Shown: piece by piece, positions 12,812-21,442 of the stretch
Layout of the letters: every line of letters starts with the position of its first letter
Numbering within the stretch: position 1 is the stretch's first letter
Source of the DNA: Viscum album
Lineage: Eukaryota; Streptophyta; Magnoliopsida; Santalales; Viscaceae
NCBI GenBank assembly: GCA_963277665.1
Contig: OY728122.1
Location: 1,544,934,868 to 1,544,998,867 of the forward strand
Direction: 5' to 3'
DNA length: 64,000 bases
Notes under the pieces: model-generated
Database searches by the model: none
What the model saw: only the letters and a program-made list of their open reading frames with translations
Told to the model about the DNA's origin: nothing
Position numbers and translations under genes: made by a program

Positions 12812-15312
12812 TGTAATGAACTAATTATTTATAATTAAAATTCCCTTTATTTTAATGTCTTCTGGATATAGAAAACACATGGACTCTTTTTATTATTATT
12901 TTTTTAAATAACCATTATGTATTGTTACCGTTGATAAAGTAGTTGTAGTACAGTGATCACAAAACTGATATAAATTTAATGTTTAAAAAAATTACGACAC
13001 AGAAAATGGAGAGGATGACCTCTTATAGTAAACTCATAACATACAAAACTCATTTTTGGAGCTCATAAAGGAGGTAGCGTCACTTAGCTTCGCTCTTGAC
13101 CATGACCAAGAAGAGAATCAACTCATTCAGCTTGAATTGAATCGCCTATTGGAGAAGTTCAAGTTAATAGACATTATCACCTTAGCGATGTTATCTGAGC
13201 TGTCCTAAGAGTCTGTCACAACTGCACACGTTAGACTTAGACCTTATGTGTGTATTATAAGGGTGTATATAACAAGGTATTAGTTACTTTTTGTTTAATC
13301 CATTTTTATAAATAAAATTCTTATTTCACCAATTCATTTATGAGATTATTCTTTCTTAATAAATGACGAATTTGATAATTTTTTTTTCAATTAAAAATTG
13401 TACATTTGTGAAAAATATACATTTAGATTTTTGTTAATAATATTATAAAAAAATTCTTATAAATGATAATTATATCAATTCCTTATCTAAAAATGATTGG
13501 AAAATTATTTTGATAATATTTATATTTTTATACAATAAAATAGAAAGTGTATTTCTTTAAATTAAAGAATTTATTTTAATGAATTAATGAGTTTTTTAAA
13601 TAATTAATATTTTTAGAAAAATTTATTATAAAATTAATTTTATTAATAACAATTGATTATGTACTTTTTATAATTGTTTAAAAACTATTTTTTCAAAACA
13701 TGTTAATTTTCAATATTTGTCGGTTCAATTTTAAAAGTGAAAATACGCATATTTAGAAAATTATTTTCATAAAATGAATATTATTTTTTAGTCGGGATGT
13801 TAAAATTTTCCAATTTTTAATTTTTCATAATTTTCTCAGACAATCAAATTTTTGGGTAAAAATTAAATAATATATAAATATATAGTGTGTTTTAAGACAT
13901 CACAATGACCCAATAGTGATGTAATAAACACCGTAAAATGAATCTTAGCCCAAATATATTTGTTAACTTTAAAACAATTTGATTTTATAAATATTTTACT
14001 TATTTTATAATTCCTTAGTGAATCCTCCAAAATGTTTAATATATTTTATGATTTTAAATTCATTTTTGAGGGTGTGACTCACCTCCACATAAGAAATAAA
14101 AATATATTAATGTATTTGGTCCTTATCCTTACAAAATTATGTTTTCCTCTATCCTTGGCTTGAAAACATAGGAAAGAACCATGATTTGGTTTGTGGTTTT
14201 GAATATTTTAGTGCGTAGTGTCCAAAACATAAATAATAAAAAATTCCACCTCATTTCCTACATAAACCCATGAAATCACCCATTCCAATTAACAAAATTT
14301 CCATTATGATCATCCCCTCTCTTCTCTCCACTCCCACCTGTTACCTTGCTGAATTCCATAAGGGTTTTCTCTCTTCTCAATTCCATTCAGAAATTTCTAT
14401 TATATTATGAATTTAAATTAAATTTTAAAATTTGGGATATTTTTTCCATGATCACCTTACTATACATCCCTTGTATAAATAATGGGATACCCCTTTTCTC
14501 TCATCAAACCAATTTATAAATTTCATCATGATGTCGTTATGCTCTAAAAATGGCACTACAATTTTCCATGAAAATATAATCATGTAGTGAATACCATAAC
14601 CATTCCACTATCATGGGTATTAACCTTTATACACACATACTTATAAAATGGGGACATACGCATATTAATTCTGCATTACTTGATCGTGGAATACATGATT
14701 ATGTTGAATGAATTTATGTGATATGATCTATATGGGACACTTGATCAAGAGATTAAAATGATTATGAAGGATGTGCCCTGATAGCGCTCAAATGCATTGG
14801 GTAATATTTAGTATCACGATATGTCATGTTGGGACGTGGTTTTACCCGATTCATTTATATGAATTGTCTCTATCATGTTTGGATATGGGTTTACTTGATT
14901 CCTGTATGTTAATGATGCAATTTTTTAAGCTGTTTCCACATTTCTATGTTATGATAATCATGTTTTATCATGACTTTATGTTCGTGTGTCTATTATGATA
15001 CATTGATATTAATATTGCATAAAATGAATTTTATTCTTCATGTTATTCCATGTTTACTCTCTTACTAGGCTTTACAGCTCCCCATTTTATTATGTATGAC
15101 ATCATTTTATCCCATTCACTACTAAGTACGAAGGAATGATGTGGTCATGAAAAAGAAGGATTCAGTAAATATTTTGAATTTATTTGTTGTAATTTATCAT
15201 ATAATGTTCATAATCTCCAAATACACTAGAACTCGCAATCTTCTATTTTGTATTAAGTGAATGGTTATGTAGTAAATCTTGTCTAAATGTGTAATCAGAA
15301 ATAGGGTTTTAT
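12812..15312 (+). repeat. G1 5' LTR
   Basis: Starts 'tgtaatgaac' and ends at about 15312 just before the PBS; about 2.5 kb. It aligns collinearly with 21443-24212. The TATA position (14258-14267, 'cctacataaa') is degraded relative to the 3' LTR. The upstream blocks 'ggtttgtggttttgaat' (14189) and 'gtgtgactcacctccacat' (14072) are kept. Confidence 0.85.
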
Positions 15313-15314
15313 TT

Positions 15315-15326
15315 TTGGTATCAAAG
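15315..15326 (+). other. G1 primer binding site (initiator-Met tRNA type)
   Basis: 'tggtatcaaagg' matches 10 of 12 bases of the usual plant initiator-Met PBS (tggtatcagagc) and sits 2-3 bases after the 5' LTR end, as expected. Confidence 0.85.
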
Positions 15327-16020
15327 GAAAGGTTTAGTTATTATTGTGATAAGGATTCAAAAACCTTATTGAAACCCTTCAGGATAAGAATAAGTATAAG
15401 AAAAGAATACCAAAATTTTTATGAGTATAGATTAAATGTTTTATCAAGAAAATAATTCGTATTGTGGATATGAAAAAGGTGAGGTGGATCAGGCATAGAT
15501 GTATCTAGGGATAAAACTTGGAAACATTGCTTTGAGCTAGGCTCGAACTTGAAGTAGTCAATTACAATGGGTCTTGCTTCACTCATAGATCGACACTCCC
15601 AGGGGATATGTTTTGTTAAATTCATAAGCTTAGTATGAACCATTATCAAGGGAATAAAAAAATACCCCTTATTATATATGTTATGATGTATATCATTTAT
15701 AACATAGATTGATGCATAGAAATTCATATTTTACAGAGATAAATGTAATTTTATATTATCTATTTTTGTCATTGTATTCCACATTATGTGTTTAATAGTT
15801 AAAATTACCCATCCCATTTCTATATCAGATATGGTAGAAACAAAATCAAAAAGTGAAAGTTAGGGTTATCATTCATAGTTCAACGCATTTTTTTCATGAA
15901 ATATTCGTAGAACAATCCAAACACCAACATAAATCATTGAATAAGAGATGATAGTGAGGATGTAAAATGGGGAAATTATTGAATCATGTGAATATAACTC
16001 TTCCTCTATCACAATTTTTC
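15327..16020 (+). other. G1 leader with gag/protease deletion
   Basis: Collinear with the G2 leader: 'ggattcaaaaaccttattgaa' at 15353 matches 33610, and 'ggcatagatgtatctaggg' at 15492 matches 33750. No gag or zinc-knuckle motif follows. The sequence soon reaches the protease-RT linker at about 16025. Relative to G2 about 1.2 kb is missing. Confidence 0.65.
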
Positions 16021-17110
16021 AATTTAACTTCTTGGAAAACCACATCATACTTCCCTTGGTGGAATTTGATGCAATTCTCATCATTTATTAGATTTCCTTA
16101 TATATATCCAACATAAATTGTCAAAAGAGGGAAATAACCCTTCATATGGTGAATGAACCCCCAATTTTGTACAACTTCAAGGATGTGGATGAATCTTATT
16201 TAGAACCATAATCTATATAATATGTATTAATTCCATATGATCATTGGTATATTTCTCAGATGATTGAGTCAAAGAAATGAACCATCCCTGAAGACTTTCT
16301 TATTGTGAGGGAATTCACTGATGTGTTTCTCGAGTAATTGTCTGGTCTTCCTCCAAGAAGAGATGTTGAATTGTCAATTGATCTTATACATGGTTTTTAT
16401 AATATCTAATACTATGTATATTATGGCTGTTGTGGAGCTTGAGGATCTTATGAAACAACTATAGGATAATATTGATAAAGGGTTTATATGCCCAAGTGCT
16501 TCACCATGGGGTGCATCATTCCTAATCATTAAGAATAATGATGAGTCAATGAGTAGTTGCATTGATTAAAGTGAGCTTAAAAAAGGGTAAATAACAAGTA
16601 TCCTTTTCTAGGAATTGATGACTTTTTCGATTATCCAAGGTGAGCACAATACTTCTTCATGGTGGATCCATGGTCGGGATATTACCAAGTTAATTTGAAT
16701 TAGGATGATATTCTAAAGACTTCATTTCGTACAAGGTATGGGAAAAATGAATTTATAGTAATGCATTTAAGAATCACTAATTCTCCAGAAATATTCATGC
16801 ACATGATGAATAGAGTCTTTAAATATTACCTTGAAATTTTTTGTGGTAGTCTTTATAGATGATATTATATTAAACGTAAAAACCCTGGAAGAGCATGAGG
16901 AACACATAAGCACTATACTAGAGACCTTGAAAAATGAGAAAATCTATGAAAAGTATAGCAAGTGTGAGTTATGGTTGAATGAAGTCTCATTCTTGGGGAA
17001 GAGAATACCATTAAATGGGATATCTGTAGATATTCCAAAAAAATTAGGGATGGTTGAGGCCAATATTTGTGATGGATATCCATATCTTCCTAGGGTTTGC
17101 TGGATATTAT
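16021..17110 (+). pseudogene. pol: G1 reverse transcriptase (decayed)
   Basis: RT copies the element RNA into DNA. The region opens with the protease-RT linker (plus-strand text near 16100-16130 matches G2 near 35575). The RT entry motif 'LSGLPPRRDVELSIDLI' follows at 16338. Later blocks are 'NKYPFLGIDDFF', 'GKNEFIVMHLRITNSPEIF' near 16739, and the catalytic 'VVVFIDDIIL' with both Asp residues present (16852-16863). The palm continues with 'EEHEEHISTILETLKNEK' and 'SFLGKRIPLNGISVDIPKK'. Stops and frameshifts break it, but the order and length match a complete gypsy RT. This contrasts with copies A and B in the minus array, which lack this palm segment. Confidence 0.87.
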
Positions 17111-17700
17111 CATCGATTTGATATAAAATTATCACGATTTTCAAACCCTCTTACAAAGCTAACTTGGAAGGGAGTCATGTTTTCTTTGAATGATGAATTT
17201 GAATACATCTTCATGGATTTGAAGAAGAGGCTTATCACTACCCCTGTTCTCACACTACACACATGTGAGATTTTTTTAACCTTCAACGATAATTTTAAGA
17301 TGTTCCTTGGTTTTTTGTTGGGGTAGAATGGCAAATTCATCGTCTATGTTTCATGGAATTTAAAAATTCATGAGAATAAATATCCCACGAATGATCAGGT
17401 TATGAAATATGTGATATTTACATTGAAAAAATAATGAAATTATCTATTTGGTGAAAGGTGTAAAATATATATTCATCACAAAATTATCTAATATATATTA
17501 ACACAGAAAGACCCGAACATGTGCCAATGAAGATGGTTAGAGAGCATCAAGGATTATGACTACTCAATCCATTACCACCCTAGGAATGTGAAAAAGGTGG
17601 TAGATGCACTAATTAGAAAGGACACAATGATTCTGTCATTGATGAGAATTGAAAAGGATCTAATCGTCTTATATTTGGGGAAGTTGGAAATGTGAATCAT
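17111..17700 (+). pseudogene. pol: G1 RNase H (decayed)
   Basis: Follows RT directly. Visible blocks: 'FSNPLTKLTWKGVMFSLND' near 17140, 'LKKRLITTPVLTLHTCEIF' near 17220, 'LFGERCKIYIHHKI' near 17445, and the carboxy-terminal 'RWLESIKDYDYSIHYHPR' near 17530 with 'VVDALIRKD' after it. These are the standard Ty3/gypsy RNase H and linker blocks in order. Several in-frame stops are present. Confidence 0.85.
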
Positions 17701-18870
17701 AAAGAATGAAACATCATCAATCCTTTCACAAATGATTGCTAAACCATATCTTTTGTAGAGGATAAAGGATTCTAAAAAATGATGATGTTGGAATTAAGAA
17801 GAAATTGGAAGCTATAAAAAAAGTTAAATGCATGGATTTTGAAGTTAATGAAGATGGAATTATGATAATTGGGCCAGGACTATGTGTTCCATCAAATATG
17901 GAGTTAAATAAAGATCTTTTAAATGATGCACATAGTTTAAATTTCTCCATTCTCCCAGGAAACACAAATACGTATAGGAATCTCTTAGAGAATTATTGGT
18001 GGGATACAATGAAAAATGAGATCGCTGAGTATAGATCAAAGTGCCTTGTATGTTCACTAGTAAGGTCTTAGAGGAATAAGTATATGGGTATGATGCAAAC
18101 ATTACCCATTACAACATGGAAATGATATAACATCACTATGGAATTTTTCATCAGACATCTTAAGAAATCTAAAGGAAACAATGATATCTCGGTTGTTGTG
18201 GATCTTCTTACAAAGACTGAACACTTTGTTACAAATTGAGGGGATTTATCAGTGGATAAAATGGAAAAAATATACATCAAAGAAGTTTTAAAGCTACATA
18301 GAGTACCACTATCAATTATTTCTGATCAAGATCCAAGATTCACCACTATGTTCTAGAAGAGTCTCTTACATGCTCTGAATACTGAGCTGAACATTAGTAC
18401 TACATATCTTCCTCAAAATGAGGGAAAATATGAGAAAACTATCCAAACACTTGAGGACATTGTGAGATCATGCACAATGGACTTCAATGGAGAATGGGAT
18501 CAACTGCTTCCATTCATTGAGTTCTATTACTACAATATATTCCACTAAAGAATCTAAATGGATCCTTACAAATCCATTTATGAGAAGAGGTGAAGAACAC
18601 CAGCATGATAGGCTGAAGTGGGGGAGTGAAAACTTCTAGGTCCATAAAATGGTCAAAGAAATTATGGAGATGGTTAACTACATCGAGCAGCACGTCGTAG
18701 CTTCTCAGAGTTGAAAAAGAGCTATGCAGATAACCGTTGATTATACCTAGAGTTTGATGTTTGAGATATGGTTTTCCTTTTAATTTCTCCACGGAAGAGA
18801 GTGATGAAATTGGGGATTAAGGGAAAGCTTAGTCCAAGGTACATCAGCCCTTTTTAGATCCATGATCGCA
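17701..18870 (+). pseudogene. pol: G1 integrase, catalytic triad still in register
   Basis: The zinc-binding amino-terminal part is in the frame 17805-18071: 'DAHSLNFSILPGNTNTYRNL' then 'ENYWWDTMKNEIAEY' and 'SKCLVC'. The second zinc His is changed to Leu ('LPG'). In the core, Asp at 18201-18203 ('VVVDLLTKTEHFV'), Asp at 18324-18326 ('IISDQDPRF') and Glu at 18432-18434 are all present in one frame, with 40 and 35 residues between them, the family spacing. At least two in-frame stops lie between them. Downstream 'WDQLLPFIEFYYYN' and 'LGIKGKLSPRYISPF' complete the carboxy-terminal part. Non-functional because of the stops, but the least degraded integrase in the window. Confidence 0.88.
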
Positions 18871-19210
18871 TCAGAGCTGTTGCCTATCGACTAGCACACC
18901 CACCGAACCTGCCTCAAGTACATGATGTATTCCATGTATCACTCTTGAGGAAGTACATACATGACCCATAAAATGTACTCAATATATAGGTGGTACCATT
19001 AGAGAATTCCCTCTACCATGATGAGAAGCTGGTGAAGATTTTAGATCATAGGGAAAATGTTCTACAAAATAAGACAATGCCCCTCCTCAAAGTGTTGTGG
19101 AGGAACCAAATGTTTAAATAAGTGATGTGGGAACAAGAGAATGTGAGGAGGAAGAATTAAACTCATCTATCTTAGTATGTGAAAACGAAAATTTGAGGGA
19201 AAATTTTCTT
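18871..19210 (+). pseudogene. pol: G1 integrase tail and chromodomain
   Basis: After 'HPPNLPQVHDVFHVSLLRK' (near 18895-18950) comes a chromodomain-like block, 'ILDHRENVLQNKTMPLLKV' near 19040, 'LWRNQMFK', a stop, and 'VMWEQENVRRK'. A chromodomain at the end of integrase marks the chromovirus branch of Ty3/gypsy (here Tekay/Del-like) and is thought to steer insertion to particular chromatin. This block supports the lineage call for G1 and the minus array. Confidence 0.82.
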
Positions 19211-19213
19211 ATG

Positions 19214-19223
19214 GGGGAAAGGT
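19214..19223 (+). other. G1 polypurine tract
   Basis: 'gggggaaagg', the plus-strand primer site that normally touches the 3' LTR. If the CACTA element and one copy of GTT are ignored, the tract is followed directly by the LTR start 'tgtaatgaccc'. Confidence 0.82.
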
Positions 19224-19599
19224 TTACTACCACAAAATCAGGTTTCTCCAACCCCACCCTTTATCATTTCTAGAAAAACGACTATAATGGGGGGGATTTA
19301 TCAATACAAAAAAAATCACTGATAAAGGGAACATTTAACTGTGCTATAGAAATCATTGTTAAAAGTTTCCATTTATCAGTTCTTTTTTTTAAGCGATGAT
19401 AAATCCCCCGAGAAATGCTTTTTTAGTAGCGTTGATAAAGGGGGGGCTTTATTTTTGGTTTTTTCCTAATGCTGATAAAGTGTATATTTTAAAAAATTGA
19501 TTTTCATAAAAAATATTATATAGACATAAAAGTATATTTATATTGATATAAATATAATAAATATTTTTAAAATATGTTTATATCGATTTGATTTGTGGT

Positions 19600-19960
19600 A
19601 GATGCAAAATGGACAACCAGAGCAGAAATTATGGTCGTTTTAAGGGATTAAAGACCTTTTCTTTCCCTGAAGAATATTATAAGCTATTCCAGTGGTCACC
19701 ATAGTGTATTTCTAGTCTTATGCTTCCATTTTATATGTGGTTTAGGCAAAGTAGACACACGAAGTAGAAGTTATGGCATAACAGACACCTCGAGCCAAAC
19801 TTATGACCGTTTGGGGGGATTTTGGGACTTTTGGGACTTGAAGTATGTGATAAGGGGTTCCAGTGGTCACAAAATTGTGTAACATTTCTCATTCTTCGAT
19901 TTTATATGATTTATAGCCAAACAGACACTAGGATAAGAAGATATTATTGTTTTAAATTTT
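19600..19960. repeat. Tandem dimer inside the CACTA element, about 171 bp
   Basis: 'ttccagtggtcac' occurs at 19687 and 19858, and 'agacac' with flanking similarity occurs near 19752 and 19922, giving a constant offset of about 170. The units have diverged. Further related pieces, such as 'gtccgttcgggc' at 20194 and 'gtccattcggcc' at 20590, lie in the right half. Confidence 0.65.
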
Positions 19961-20616
19961 TACAACCCTTGTAGTTCCTAAAAATATAAAATACCCCGCA
20001 ACTAAATAAAATGAACATTACATCTACTCTCAGTGTCAATTTCATTGCTGAGACCAGGAAAATCGATTCTCGTGAAATGAGTGACGGCCTAATATAGTCA
20101 GAACCATGACATCATCAAAGTAATGGATGATATATTTGTTATACAACTCAAAAATAACTCCAAATTCAAACAACCATAACTTTTTCTCCGGGTGTCCGTT
20201 CGGGCTATACCACATATCAAATCAAAGGCAGAGCACTTGGCTATGAAAAATGGCGTCTATAACAATGTTTCAGTCATTTATGGGACTCTAAAATCCCAAA
20301 AAACCACCATATGTCCTCCAAAACTCAGTTTCAGTGTCCGGACCCCTATCAATTTTTTCATAAAATGGTCATTACTATTTATGCTTATGTTTTTTTGGCC
20401 TATAGAACCTGTTATAACATATTTCGTTCCATGATCTTCATTTCTAATTTTAATTGAGCTGGAACAGACACATGGAGGAGAATTTATGCCTATTTTAGTG
20501 ACTCACCAGATAGGTTTTTCAAGCCCACATTTCTAGCACTTTTATATTGTCTGCCATTTTTTTAAACAGTTGTAAATTATGATCTGCCTGTCCATTCGGC
20601 CTCCACAACCTATATA

Positions 20617-20960
20617 AATATGTATAATTATATATATATATGTACATATAATATATATGTCTGTGAGTCTAGTTTTTCTTTATATGTGTATTTATTTATT
20701 TATAACCACACATAAAAAGCATGTTTTATAAATGCATTCATTACAGATCTTATAAATATATATTAACATTCGAATAAATATATTAATATATATATATATA
20801 TATTTATAAGGATATATATATATTAATATAACTAAATATATATATATTAAAATAACTAAATAACTAAATATATATTAATATAAATATATATGTTAATATA
20901 TATATATATGAGTAAATATAACTAAATATATATATATATATAAATAAATAGATATATTAA
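20617..20960. repeat. AT-rich microsatellite tract
   Basis: Long runs of TA dinucleotides mixed with 'ataactaaatata' repeats, inside the CACTA element. Low-complexity expansion. Confidence 0.85.
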
Positions 20961-20981
20961 TAAATGAATTGAAAAACAATA

Positions 20982-21036
20982 TGGTGGAGTGGTAAATGAT
21001 TAGGGTGCATAGGAAACAAGTCTCATGTTCGAATCC
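20982..21036 (+). repeat. tRNA-like Pol III head, probable SINE or tRNA relic
   Basis: 'tggtggagtgg' (20982-20992) fits the internal A-box pattern and 'gttcgaatcc' (21027-21036) is an exact B-box core, with 34 bases between them, a tRNA-like spacing. The sequence is not a full tRNA: no convincing acceptor stem was seen. It continues into about 190 bases of unrelated G-rich sequence up to 21180. This fits a tRNA-derived SINE head or a captured tRNA pseudogene carried in the CACTA element. Confidence 0.55.
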
Positions 21037-21442
21037 AGGGGGAGGTAGGTCATGCACGTGGGTGGAATAACAACTAGCTCTATTAAAGTGGGTGGCGGTG
21101 CTGTTAAAGGGTTCAGGTGTGGGTGGTGGATAGGGGGTGTGTAGTGTGGTTCTTGGGGAACTATTAAAGGGGGAGGGGGTAGTGTTTAAGTCACTTGGAA
21201 TTGAAAAAACATTTTATTTATGTTTCTAATGATTTTTAAAACTTTTCAGCGCTCATAAAAAGCGGTGATGAAAGGGGCCTTTTATAAGTGATTTTTTTAG
21301 TGCAGATAAATGGGGACTTTATCAGTGATTTTAAGAGTTTTTATAAATGGGACCCCCTATCTTCACCTCGATTAACAGTGCTTGTTTATCGTTGTTAATA
21401 CCCTTTTCTAGTGCTCATAATGGCCGTATTTGTAGTAGTGGT

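Larger units (their letters stand above)
19226..21440. mobile_element. Non-autonomous CACTA (EnSpm-type) DNA transposon
   Basis: The right end, read on the minus strand, begins 'cactactacaaatacggcc', a standard CACTA terminus. The left end 'tactaccacaaaatcagg' matches it over the first dozen bases with the leading C changed. Both ends are flanked by GTT (19223-19225 and 21441-21443), the 3-bp duplication size of this superfamily. Subterminal regions carry many copies of a 'ttatcagtg' / 'cactgataaag' motif in both orientations (19290-19500 and 21240-21400), as bound by CACTA transposases. At 2.2 kb, with no transposase similarity, it is non-autonomous. The interior holds a tandem dimer, an AT microsatellite and a tRNA-like segment. 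Confidence 0.87.

Noticed and set aside
14771..14998. 75-codon plus-strand frame inside the G1 5' LTR
   Set aside because: The aligned 3' LTR region does not keep the frame, and LTRs of this family are non-coding; a chance frame.
19265..19292. Alternative left terminus of the CACTA element ('catttctagaaaaacgac')
   Set aside because: It aligns with the right end over a longer stretch, but it lacks a matching 3-bp duplication and does not restore the polypurine tract/LTR junction. 19226 does both. The match is explained as subterminal similarity.
20982..21053. Functional tRNA gene
   Set aside because: Internal boxes are present, but no acceptor stem or standard anticodon arm could be drawn; kept only as a tRNA-like or SINE relic.
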